From NCBI GenBank assembly GCA_900617975.1, contig UZAE01012547.1:1-37687 (forward strand): 37,687 bases of DNA. Reading direction: 5' to 3'. Positions 10,892 to 21,278 of this stretch are shown here, piece by piece (position 1 is the first letter of the stretch; every line of letters starts with the position of its first letter). The translations under genes and the position numbers were made by a program. Origin of the DNA: Rodentolepis nana. Lineage: Eukaryota; Platyhelminthes; Cestoda; Cyclophyllidea; Hymenolepididae. Below the pieces are notes generated by a model that saw nothing but the letters and a program-made list of their open reading frames with translations, was not told where the DNA came from and made no database searches.

Positions 10892-11499
10892 ACGTAAAGC
10901 AAGCAATTGGAATGATTTGGGTCAAGAAACAAGCAAGGCTTAATGAGATCTTCCAATGTCCGATTGTGCTTGACTTTTCCACAGTACCTTTAAAGGCGTT
11001 TGTTAGCAACACATGTTTGGCTTCCTAGTATCGCAGGAAGGCTGACCTTGTGGATGAGTTGTTGCAGAGCCACTGTAGACGAATTTTCATAATGGCAACG
11101 GCCACTCCATCTGCTTTGGTTGTTCTATGACAAGTGAACACGAAGATGTTTTTTGTAGTATAAAGGAAAAAAGAGATTGAGGATTCAAAATGTGGTGAGG
11201 ATATGTTCCCATCACAATGTGTACATCAATTGTAGCTTTAAAAAATCAACTTCCGGACTTATCTAGGGTCTCAAAGTGCAGACCAGCAGCAACTCAAAGG
11301 AACTGGTTCGTTTTACGGTGGCCGCGTGTTGTAGAGCTCTATAGTGATCTTGAAGCTTTTCCCAGAACTGTGAAAGGCCTGATCTTGATTCTACTCTCTC
11401 TCTCGCGGAAAACTTCTCATTTGAGATACTGATAAATGGCTTCCCAATTCTCTTACCCTTAAGTCACTTTGAGTTATCATAAACCAAGCTGAAATGTAA
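10892..11499. other. Intergenic DNA, no gene seen
   Basis: No domain, RNA gene or repeat was recognised between the MRPS14 3' end and the SINE-like copy at 11514. Confidence 0.45.
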
Positions 11500-11513
11500 A
11501 TAAAGCACCCACT

Positions 11514-11846
11514 TATTTATTTATATCAAATGGCACACATTTTGATAGTTTCATTAGCCCTTTAGTTGGCTTCAGGCCTCACAGAGGAGAAGAAATATCA
11601 AAGTGAAAAAAAGTCGAGAGGGGGAGGGGGGAACAGAAGAGTGGTTCAGAGATGTAAAAGAGGCAGACACAACGGAAGAAGAAAGGTGAGGTGAGTAATG
11701 CGAAAGTAGTCGGATATGCCATACAGGGGGGGGGGGGGTAATGGCAGTTTGAAGTCAGAAGTCAACTGCCGGTTAATAGACTTTTTTGCGTATGAGTATA
11801 CGTTGCCCAGGGTGCACCACGTGGAGGTAAGTCTATCGCACACCCC
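11514..11846 (-). mobile_element. SINE-like element copy 5, perfect 14-bp target duplication
   Basis: This is a complete minus-strand copy from the GGGGTGTGCGATAG head (right end) to the ATATAAATAAATAA tail (left end), about 333 bp. It is flanked by identical ATAAAGCACCCACT at 11500-11513 and 11847-11860. It is the cleanest proof in the window that the family inserts by target-primed reverse transcription and that the head defines a real 5' end. Confidence 0.85.
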
Positions 11847-11902
11847 ATAAAGCACCCACTAAGTTATGGCAAACGGAAATTGTTGCACCAAGGTAGTTTG
11901 GG

Positions 11903-12139
11903 TTAGACCAAGTTGCCATGAAAAATTAGTCTAATTACCAATTTTTTGTCTCCAATAGCGTAAATTTCCCCTTCGTGGAATTCGAAGGAAACATTAAGGT
12001 ATCCGCCGGCTGTGGACTGTATGTGAAACCTCGGAACAATGAGGGCACGCTCTTGTAGTATCGACTGAATCACACTTTCCCAGTAGAAGTGATCGATCAA
12101 ACCCCGATTTGACACGACTGTCATTAATAAACTTGCCAC
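11903..12139 (-). other. Orphan open frame or possible exon, related to the left window edge
   Basis: The minus strand holds a 78-codon open frame with a balanced, protein-like composition (GLIDHFYWESVIQSILQERA, then STAGGYLNVSFEFHEGEIYAIGDKK). It has a possible acceptor (TTAATGACAG, near 12117) and a donor-like GTAATTAG after GACAAAAAATTG. The segment 12041-12082 is matched by 49-90 at the window edge. I do not recognise the family. It could be one exon of an unseen gene, a decayed gene copy, or part of a dispersed repeat. Confidence 0.3.
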
Positions 12140-12676
12140 TAAAGAACCTGAGTGGAACTGCAGCTAATCGCTTGGATTAGTTTGTACAATCATTACTAGC
12201 TGTGCAAATCAAGTTCCGAATTTCAGGATTTGTCTTTAGAATTACTGCAAATTTTAGTCCTCCATGAAATTGACTTATTGACCGTTTTTTAATCATCAGT
12301 TTCGGATTTGTTACTTTATTTCATTCTTTTTCTATTATTCCTCCAATTATACCTTCCCATTTCCCAATTGGCTGATTCAAGCCCAGCACATCATATTAGG
12401 CACGCTAATTCAATTTTATCTCCTACTTTTTAAACCAATAACTGATGTGATGTTTGAGTTTACGCCCCGCCTTAAGCATACCACCTGAAAATACAGTTCG
12501 CTCATTCATGTAATTTCTATTTTGCCACGCATACTTCTTATTCTCATTATAGTGCTTTGTTTGAGTACCGCGCCAATGGAGCTCTCTTTTAAGCAGCGTC
12601 GCTCAAATTGCATCATACTCCATAACATCCTGGAATGCCATACGACTGCAAAATTGCATACCACCTGTATTGAAAT
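12140..12676. other. Intergenic DNA, no gene seen
   Basis: AT-rich sequence without recognisable coding or repeat structure before the rearranged SINE-like copy. Confidence 0.4.
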
Positions 12677-12868
12677 TTATTTATATCAAATGGCAAGCGT
12701 TTTGATAGTTATCACTCGCCCTTTAGTTGACTTCAGGCTCCACTGTATGTCATATTCGACTAATTTCACAGTACTCACCTCACTTTTTTTCTCCCATCGT
12801 GTCGGCCTCTTTTACATCTTTGAAACACTCTTCTGTGCCCCCCCCCACCCCCTCTCGACTATTTTCAC
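12677..12868. mobile_element. SINE-like copy 6 with internal inversion
   Basis: Bases 12677-12740 are the 3' end of the family on the minus strand (tail to GAGCCTGAAGTC). From 12741 (CACTGTATGTCATATTCGAC) to 12868 (CTCTCGACTATTTTCAC) the internal body appears on the plus strand, and about 25 bases of consensus between the two parts are missing. This head-to-head layout is what twin priming produces. A possible 8-bp duplication (CACCTGTA at 12662-12669 and 12867-12874) flanks it, with a small spacer on the left. Confidence 0.6.
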
Positions 12869-14500
12869 CTGTAAGCTGCTTGTTCTTCTCCAGCATGAAT
12901 ATGGAGGGGGTGGGGGGGGGGGTGGCAGAATTGCGACTTAGTTCCAAAAATAACCTTTTGGATCATGTCAAATTGTTCTGGATATGCCTTATTGGGTAGA
13001 CTTTTCTCACTTCACTTGGGGGGGAATCAAAGAGAATGCGACCAGATTATCCACATTGCAAAGCAGAAAAGAGCATATTGGAGTAGTAAGCACATCAGGG
13101 TCACCGGGTTAAAAGTTGTGACTAGCAGCTAATAGTAGATAACTACGGGCCTACACCACGCAGATCAGCACATAGTCGCAATCTCCATGCGGGAGAGTGT
13201 GTGGGGGAGAATTGAGAACATTTAATCCGAGGCATGCCAGCAGATAAATGACGTTTTCTCTCATCTTGACACTGGAGCAGGGGGTGCGTGGGGGCAGGAA
13301 GGTCGACAAGAAAATCGATGAACTTGTCTCGAAATCACAGATGGAGGTGAGACATGGGGGCTTTGTGAACTAAAATCCAAAGTGCCCTCGTGGAAAATAC
13401 GATTAAAGGAATTTTTTTTTATTAATGGATAATCATCACTCAGGCCTACTTCGTGACAATTCGGTTGCCTGTTTTCCAATTTGTTGTGGCCCTTCACCTC
13501 ATCTTCCCACATCGCAACTGCCGTAATCGATGCTTAAGACCCACCTTGTAATGCTGGGGCTCAGAGCCCAGAGAAAGGCACACCGCAGACATGACTAGGC
13601 AGTAGGATGTGGTTTGGTTGGATTTCAATGGCCAAATATGTTAGAATAGGGCCAGGCAATGGTGGTTAGCCTCGATATGTCATGAACTCCGTATCGCACT
13701 TCCTATGCTCAGAAAACACTGTGGTGTCTCCCTCTCGATCGCTTTCACACCTTTTCACTCGACCAAAATAAAGTACACTAGTTGGCAAAGCGACTTTCAG
13801 TCTTCTCATCTCACTTTCCTTCACACGGACTCTCGTTTCCTCCCTAATCTCACGGTCGATCCACCACTCAACCCTCCTAGTAGGGATTGTAATATGTCAA
13901 ATGTTAACTCAGTAAAACAAAGTAGTTGAGAAGATTGGAGGCCAATTTAAGAGTAAAAAATATAATATTAATGAAAAGAAGGAGGCATTGCAGTAATTGT
14001 CAGGTGATTAAAGAGGAGGGGGGGGGGGGGGGGGGGAAATGAAAAANNNNNNNNNNNNNNNGGTGATTCCACACTGTTTTTTTTCGCGCCCACCCCCCCC
14101 CCCCCCCCCCCCTAGAATGCAAAACTTCCACCTCCTTGATGCAAGTCTTCCGCCCTCCTTGCAGGAAAATTGGAGGAAACTAGGCCCGAAGTCACATTCC
14201 TAGCCTTCTAACTTCTCTGAAAGTGACATTCCTATGGCCTCTTAAATAACTGCAGCTGAAATGTATGCGAAGAATTCAAAGGGGAATTTTGGTGAGCATA
14301 AAGGCTGGAACTATAAATAATACTTATAACGTACTCTTCACCGTCCTCAAACGCAATTTTGAACCAGTGCTTCCCTCCCCCCCCCTAACTGTCTAAAAAA
14401 CCAACCTGTTCTACTACCTTTGTGACTGCAAACTATCCGAGTTGATAACGGATTCAGTCACACAGAGTCAATCAAATAGATCGATTCAGACTTGTTTGAG
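12869..14500. other. Gene-free DNA with homopolymers and an assembly gap
   Basis: It contains a G-rich tract at about 12903-12923, a 19-base G run at 14018-14036, 15 N at 14047-14061 and a 20-base C run at 14093-14112. Open frames in it have no recognisable domains. Confidence 0.5.
14018..14112. repeat. Poly-G / gap / poly-C block
   Basis: A G19 run and a C20 run lie on either side of a 15-N gap. The two runs are complementary and could form a hairpin. GGTGATT occurs both before the G run and right after the gap, so the two gap edges may overlap. Confidence 0.5.
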
Positions 14501-14558
14501 GGGGATGGGGGGGGGAGGGGGGAGCAAGAAGCACTGATGGGGATCATTCACCTCTGAG

Positions 14559-15329
14559 TTACTCGGCTTTGGGATGACGGCCAGAAGCAGCGCGAATTGC
14601 CTTGGCTCGACGCGCCTTCCGCTTCTTGTCCTCCTCCTCCTTCTCGATAAGCTTGGCTAGTTTCCAGGAGCACGCCGCACTCACTAGGAAGAGAACCCCG
14701 ACCACCATCATGATGCTCGTCATAAAACCCCACGGATCCTCCACTGCCCACAGCGCGTACTGCGAATTAACAAAAAAGAAAGTGGGGTTATTATTCGAAT
14801 CTCAACTTTTACGCATCTTTCTCTACTCTCATACCACTTTTAAGTTGTCCAGTTTGAGATTTCATCCTCTTCAAATTCCCATTTGCTCGACTATTTTCCA
14901 CTAATTACCTTAAGATTGTCGCTATGCTCCAAAAATGGTGCTCGAGCCATTCGACTCCCCACTTATAGACCCCACGCTACTTACAATGTCCTGACTTAAT
15001 TCATAATAGAGGGTAGGCAAGACAGAAGAGGTACCGGGTATCCCAACATTCTGAAAATAATATTTATTACTTTTGCGGGGTCACGTAATATTTCTGTCCT
15101 TATCACTTGAAAGTAAAATCGAAGAAAATGTAACGGAAGTCAATATCTAGCATAAGAATAATTCCGGAAATCATTAGAAGGATTTAAAATTAAATTGACT
15201 CACTTCGAGGAATTTGTAGGACACCCATCCCTTCCAGTCTTCAGGAATTGGGAGTTTCTCAAACTCGGCCTTCTTTTGCAAAAATTGACTCCAGTCTAGT
15301 GTCTTGGACTCCATCGCCTCCTCTTCCAT
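14559..15329 (-). CDS. SMIM15: SMIM15-like small single-pass membrane protein
   Basis: The last exon (14759-14559) encodes YALWAVEDPWGFMTS, a hydrophobic segment (IMMVVGVLFLVSAA), then CSWKLAKLIEKEEEDKKRK and a basic tail. This is the SMIM15 pattern (W-x-x-x-D-P-x-G-F ... SWKLAK-IE-K-rich). Upstream exons 15050-14985 (NVGIPGTSSVLPTLYYELSQ...) and 15329-15204 (MEEEAMESKTLDWSQFLQK...) join in phase 0 with good sites (GTGAGT/TTTTCAG, GTAAGT/TTCGCAG), giving 130 aa. The human protein is 74 aa. An alternative first exon at 14950-14909 (ATG, MARAPFLEHSDNLK, donor GTAATT) would give a typical 80-aa form. The last exon is secure and the 5' structure is not. The gene lies 97 nt downstream of the MTG1 stop; its role is unknown. 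Confidence 0.72.
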
Positions 15330-15425
15330 TGGGGATTGCTGAAAGAAAAAAAGAAGAAGCTCCCAAATAAGGGGGTCACGCATTAAGGGTAGGAACGAGA
15401 AACAGGGGAGTGGTTGAGCATTCAT
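15330..15425 (-). promoter_or_regulatory. MTG1/SMIM15 junction with a strong splice acceptor
   Basis: Between the MTG1 stop (15428-15426) and the SMIM15-like ATG (15329) the minus strand has a pyrimidine tract, CTTCTTTTTTTCTTTCAG, ending at 15339, 9 nt before the ATG. There is no room for a usual promoter. The layout fits a trans-splice acceptor inside a polycistronic transcript. Confidence 0.4.
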
Positions 15426-17408
15426 CTATTGACTTGATCTGTACATGTGGGAGGAGGTGGGAACGAAGAAATCCTTCGAACGGGATTCATCTACACTGGG
15501 GAGGAGAGTAATGCGGCCAAGTGCACCCTGGTTGAAGGCTCGAAGTAGATAAGTGGCGGCGGCGTTCAAATCGGGTTTCCCATTGGGGGTGGGACCACCT
15601 TCAGAGCATTGGCGGCGAACGGATGTCGTTGTGGTTTGAAATAGACGGCGCCGAGCAGCTATCCAGGCAAGCAACTCGTCCACTCGTTCGGTTGGACCCG
15701 GGAGACCAATAGTGCGAACATATTCAAAGTTAGAACGAGCGTTCAAGCAGAAAAGTAGGTAATCGGCCAAGACAACTAAAATGATAGTAACAAAAAATCC
15801 ATATGAATCTAAGTTAAGCTATTAGAAAATCGATATTTCCTTTCGTCTATGCTAATTATATCAACATCAAAGGAAGAGAATACAAAACTGATTCCCCACG
15901 GTGACCTAGTAGCATTGCAGAAAATTAAACTTTTAAAACGTCGACAAAAGTAAAATCAGAATTCCAAACAAATGAGGTACTTTGTTTTCCCGATTTGGAC
16001 AAATCTCCATGAAAGCCTCACCGATGTTTAGGGAAAAGCGAACGCTTCAATCATGATTATTAGGATTTATAATTCTCCTGAATTTGACTGAGAGATTCCA
16101 ATTAATATGAATGATACAAATAATAAATTAGTTAAAAGCTAGAAACGCTCCATTATGATGTAAATTACAATTTGCGACTTCAAGAGAAAAAAATTGAAGC
16201 AATACCACTTTTTCCTTATCACTTTCCTAAGTTTGAGTAGAAAGTAGCTTTAATAAAACTTTACTAGAGAAATTAAAAATATTGATTTAAGAAAAGAACG
16301 CTTATAGATTGACCTATTGGCATGGCAAAATAAGCAGGAGCACCACTAAGAAGAAAATTTATATAAACGCGAAAAGCTGAACAACTTGCACTTGTCAACC
16401 GCATTCCAATCCATAGCGCCACAGATGGCGAGACTTAGTTGTCCACAAAAGGTCTGCGCCTTTGGTTCCAGAATCCCCGGAGTATCAATCAGTCGGATGG
16501 TGCAGAGTTCTTGAGTTGTGCCGCTTTCGTCAATCACGGGAAAGTCCCTTGCGATAACTACTGGTCCACCTACACTCCGTGTACGACCAGCGTCCTTCCC
16601 CACACTTACAGCTGATCCCCTACCACCGCCAGTAGCAAAACTTCGAAGCGCATTAATCAGAGTGCTTTTACCGCAATTCGGAAGACCCACAACAATCGCA
16701 TTGACCGTGCGTTGAGTGGGATTTTGTGCATTTTCAGCATCGCAATCCTCAGCGTCTAGAAAATTTCGACTCTGCCACGCACTTGAAGATAGTCGAGCTA
16801 TACTAGATAGTGAAGTAAATTCATTAGTAGCATTCTTACCTAAAAAGTATACGATTGAGTAGCCTCTTTTGCTTCTCAGGATGTTTGAGGTTGGCGAAGA
16901 ATATTTCAGAGGGAGGATGATAATAAGGACCACCGTCACAATCCCCCGAGGAAATTAGGCTTTTGTATTCATTTACATCTTTAATGGGCTCAGCGAGATC
17001 GGTTTTACTCATAACCAATATATGTGGTCGAATCTAAATCAAAAGTTACACTTCCAGCAAGATAGAATATACCAGACCAGCTTCTTTTACAAATTGGCAC
17101 CGACCAGTGAGGGGAACGCGAGCATCATGTATTTCGATCACAACATCGACTTCACCCATGCGAGAAAATATTGCTTTGAGTCCCTTTTGCATGTGACCAG
17201 GATACCAATTAATGGCGCTTGGAGGTATGTGTCGAATGTGATTTAAATGCAAATTCGAAGTGCGACAAAGCGTTCTTTTGACTAAAAATGATAGGAAATA
17301 ACGCCCTGAACTACAGGGGACTCTGAACCTTCCACAACTACCCATATCATAGGTAATTTTTTTAACTAGGGAGCGGTTTGTGACGCAATGATAAACATTT
17401 GTATTCAA
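15426..17408 (-). CDS. MTG1: Mitochondrial ribosome-associated GTPase 1 (MTG1)
   Basis: The exons are 17408-17073, 17033-16840, 16802-about 16369 and 15775-15426; the first two introns are 39 and 37 nt. The G motifs are in the permuted YlqF/MTG1 order: NWYPGHMQKGLKAI, DARVPLTG (G5), SKTDLA (G4), GLPNCGKSTL (G1/P-loop) and DTPGILEPK (G3), followed by the C-terminal ADYLLFCLN and LLRAFNQGALGRI helices. The family assists assembly of the large mitoribosomal subunit at the inner membrane. The G4 asparagine is serine (S-K-T-D). The exon 3/4 junction is uncertain: keeping frame needs a weak donor (C/GTTTAT at 16368), whereas the better-placed GTGCAA at 16391 shifts frame. The model gives 437 aa against about 334 in humans. 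The arginine-rich N-terminus fits mitochondrial import. Confidence 0.88.
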
Positions 17409-18359
17409 GCTCTACTATTTTTAATGCATGTATGTTTAACTCTAAAAATAGTATTTTAAATGTTATTTCAACTTCTGATAATTTTCAGTAATTACTCCTT
17501 GCGCATGCTCATATATTCAAAATTAATCATACCCTATAAATTGAAATCTTATATTATTCTCATTTGATATGAACGTCCAGGCACTTTTATAATATCATAC
17601 ATCAAAGTTAGTTAACTTTTTGCTTCCGTTCATAAGCTTGACACATTCCACTGTGTAGAGTCAACAATCGATAAATAAATTATCTCTTAGAGCACATTAA
17701 TTTTCATTATGGAGTTTATTCTCATTTACGTTTATCTACACATTGAACATTTCTATATACGCTTTCTACACTCAAATTTTCCATCAGTAAATGTGTTCAA
17801 ATAAAACTGTGGTGAACCTAGATATTTTCTGCTATTGAAGTCATATAATATATTGTCAAAGAATAATTGTCAATTTTTTCGGTATTAAGTTCTATGTTAA
17901 AAGATGTACTGCTTTTTTTAAATCTTTTAAGAAGACTTTGGTAATATTATCTAAATGAGGTATGCGTGTTTAATGATATAATTGGTCCGTAGAATGATAC
18001 ATCAAGCAGCCTGTTAAGTGCCTTTATTTATGCTCAAAAGTTCGACTCGACTTCCAATCTGCATAGTTTGCTACGAAACTAAAATTCTAAATAAGTCACT
18101 GAGATTATGAAATAGATATTGGCGTGCTTTACAAGCCAAGAAATCTAATTGTGACTTAATGCTGACTGATTTTATGAATTCCAGCTCTAAAAGCGATTTT
18201 CACACCCTTGGTTGAATTCTAGTTGTCGATTTCTTTTTTCGGAGAAAATTTACTTTCATTGCTTACTTACTTACTTGCATCTATCCCCACAACTCAATAG
18301 CAGAAAGATGATCGAAATAGAAATCAGGGAGAAGATGGTAGGGCCTGTAATTAGCCTTC
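17409..18359. other. AT-rich intergenic DNA, no gene seen
   Basis: This is the spacer between the MTG1 5' end and repeat remnants. No coding or RNA structure was recognised. Confidence 0.45.
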
Positions 18360-18369
18360 ACTGATACTC

Positions 18370-18480
18370 AGTAATCTCTCTGGCAGATTCTCCCAGTTTG
18401 GAGTGGTTTCCAAGATAAACTAAGCTACTGCAAAGACACGGTACAAGCAGACGCGTAATTTTACAACACGTTCGTTGGGA
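18370..18480 (+). mobile_element. Diverged LTR-like remnant
   Basis: CAGTAATCTCTCTGGCAGATTCTCCCA, AACTAAGCTAC and CAGACGCGTAATTTTAC follow the same order as matching blocks in the LTRs at 7941 and 19428. It is a diverged or subfamily copy without clear ends. Confidence 0.45.
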
Positions 18481-18739
18481 TGATGTTACCTTGGAGATAT
18501 ATATAAGTCCTTTACGTTGGTTGTGTGCAGGGTGGGCACTGTGTTATGCTGTGTGTTGACTGATTGAAAGCTTAATTATTATTATATGCACTTTGGTAAT
18601 GTTCTTTGTTATTGATTGATTGAGAGGTCTCTGCATTCGTGACCTCATAACGTTTTACTTTATATTTCAGCTCTCTTCATGGGCTCTAGAGGGGAGCATT
18701 CCATGTCTACCTTTACAGAGTTCCGAATTGACAGAGGGA

Positions 18740-19097
18740 TTATGGGTAATCGCTCCGTCGAATTTAACCCAGAAGAAGTAGAGGCAATGGCATACTTTAC
18801 CCGTCGAGGAAAACGTTCGACGAGACCGTTGGCTTCTGGGTTAAAGGCGGTGGCATGAATATGTGTTGAACCTAAGAGGCGGTTTAATTCGCGGAATAAG
18901 GCAGAAACAAACTGTGATCCTCCTGCTCTGTCGTGATCACGGATGGAACACTGAATATGGACATCCGCATTTCTATCAGGGCTTTAGTCACCATTGTAGG
19001 CGTGGTGTCGTGCAGGGAAACGGCGATCGGCCAGCTCGCGAAACGATCGATGAGTTTGAGTTGATCAAGGATTTATTAAAGTAGCAATCCGCTACAA
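18740..19097 (-). pseudogene. Ty3/gypsy integrase core fragment, broken
   Basis: The minus strand encodes, in two frames, LKLIDRFASWPIAVSLHDTT and FSVPSVITT, then after a frameshift GGSQFVSALFRELNRLLGST, HATAFNPEANGLVERF. These are the integrase core signatures (D-R-F-x-x-W-P, the second aspartate region, and N-x-x-A-N-G-x-V-E-R with the catalytic glutamate region). At the right end the same strand begins TGTAGCGGATTGCTACTTTA, equal to the LTR start at 19428, joined directly to integrase sequence. No gag, protease or RT was seen, so it is a rearranged remnant. Confidence 0.8.
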
Positions 19098-19427
19098 TTG
19101 AAATAATAGTTAGCATCCATGAAAATCTTAATATTATTATTAAAATTAGCATAGTTATTAAACTATGCTAAATTACAGGATGGTTACAAGAATTAACCAA
19201 CATCTTTTTAATTACCTCAGCTAATTTTCCTATTAAATGCCATGCGTTCTTATTGGTGTGGAAGTTTATCAATTTAAGCTCTTGGAAATTGTGTTGTTTC
19301 AAAATGTAAAATGCAAAGATATATATATATTTATTTATTTCAATATGGAATCTGCAATACTATCACGTTCAATCAAAGCATTCTCACGCAAACTTAACTT
19401 TTCCGAAAAGTGCGTGGTTTTACACAG

Positions 19428-19727
19428 TGTAGCGGATTGCTACTTTATTAAAGCCTAACCGACTCAGAAATCTCTATGGCAGATTCTCCAACATCTAGCT
19501 AGACCCCCAGAACCAGCTAAGCTATAGCCCAGCCATAAAAGGAAACAGACGTGTAGCACGGAGCACGTTTATTCAGTACGAATATTGCGGATAATGTGTA
19601 CACGCAGGAAGCTTAATCGTGATCAGGATGGCGGATTAGGTTAAACAAACAGAGGTTAATGATAGGTCACTGTTTGTACGGTCGCGCCTCCCAATCCTGG
19701 CTTGCAGGCATGCGATGACGTGTCCCA
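19428..19727 (+). mobile_element. LTR copy, about 300 bp
   Basis: It starts TGTAGCGGATTGCTACTTTA and is collinear with 7941-8277 (CAGATTCTCCAACATCTAGC, ACAGACGTGTAGCACGGA, CGTTTATTCAGTACG, GGATTAGGTTAAACAAACAG). The likely end is GTGTCCCA at 19727, flanked by CACAG on both sides (19423-19427 and 19728-19732). It lacks about 35 bases of the other copy. The right boundary is tentative. Confidence 0.6.
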
Positions 19728-19739
19728 CACAGTGAGTAG

Positions 19740-21278
19740 CGAGCAAGTGCGGTCATGCGTGCAAAGATCCTTTCAGCCGTAATGTTTATTCAAATTCTGG
19801 TTATAAGTAATTAGTTATTTATTATTTTTTACGTTTTGTCAGAATTGACAATGAACTATCCACACAACGTACACTCCGTTTTCCCCATGCTATTGGAAAA
19901 TTTTGAAGCAAATTTCTACCAGTAGACTTTGCTAGAGGTGATAGTTAAGGTTAGTAAAGGATATTTGCGCAATCTCGACTGAATATTCTATATAATAAAA
20001 GGCAAGTTAGTGAATAATGCAATGAATGAAAATATCAGGATATTTTCAAGAAAAGTTTTATCAGCATTGGTCTTGGTGGTGTTTTTATATAAAAAGCATA
20101 AAATAGCCCGAGTTTGTATGAAGCTTAATTTTTTCTGTTTAGACAATGAGAACCAGGGAGAGAAAGTAGGAATAAATCAAGTCACCCATTAACGAGGCAC
20201 TTTAAGTGACGTCAATTTACAGAAGGAATCCTTCGGAGAATTTCAGTCGGGAAAAATCGTCTATACTACCTCGTGATGAAAGAAATCTATATGTTTGCCT
20301 ATTTGTAGACTTAGAACTTCTGGGAAGAGCTCATTTTGTCAAAATTTTACTTGTCCTGATTGATATTTTCTATATGCTATTTGTCAGTTGGGGGCAATTG
20401 GTTTCGAAGAAAATGTCACAAAGTTTTAGAGTAGTAAGTTAACTTAATGGAGATGAACTAGCAACCAAATACGCTTTTCCCAACATATTGTCATCAAGGT
20501 GTCATCAATATATTCAAACTGCGTAGTTAATCATCATTTAAGTGAAAGAGGTTCGCATCGGCTCTGATGGAGCAAAGCGTGTTTTGAATATATTAAGACA
20601 ATCACGCATACAATGGAAAATCCAATATTTCATCCATTTTCTAAATCTGCAACTAAGCTCACTTATACAATCTTCTATCATTCGTATATATAGATTTTAT
20701 CGGAGAAAAAAAGGAAAACAGTTCAAGATTTGAAGTAAGTATTAGGTTTTAATTCTTTTGATTATAGTTTATTTTTAATGTAATTAAAATGAGAACGTTT
20801 TTCGCTATTTGATTTAAATCGAAGATAAAGAATGGAAATTCTCTCAGCTTTGAAAAGAAATCAGTAGGGCTGTTTTAATCAGAGAATATTAATATAGTCA
20901 ACATTTATATCTGGATTTCATTTTTCCATTTTGGGTACCCCCCACATCAAAGCATATAATTAATTATGCCATAAATAAATATCGCAAATCTACAAAAATC
21001 TTTTGCAAGTATAGAAAATAACGGGAAAGAATCACAAGCTTTCCGAATTGTAAACCTTTTTATTCTCGCATGAATTAATGAGTTATTATTTTGGCAAAAA
21101 TTTAAATCATAAAAGTCATGAAAAAATAACAAATATAATAATATTAATAACTTTAAATTGGAAAAAATTGTTTGTCTTCTTCTAACGCGCTTAACTAGCA
21201 TTGACCATCTTTTGTCTTAACATACCATTGGTTCATTCCCGCGCTAGGCTTGTATGTAGTTTGTCTACGCCAAACAGC
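19740..21278. other. AT-rich intergenic DNA upstream of UTP15
   Basis: Only short lysine/isoleucine/phenylalanine-rich frames typical of AT-rich DNA are present. No promoter motif could be defined. Confidence 0.45.

Noticed and set aside
14041..14112. G-run/C-run hairpin as a regulatory structure
   Set aside because: It surrounds an N gap, so true spacing and orientation are unknown; an assembly break at homopolymers is the simpler explanation.
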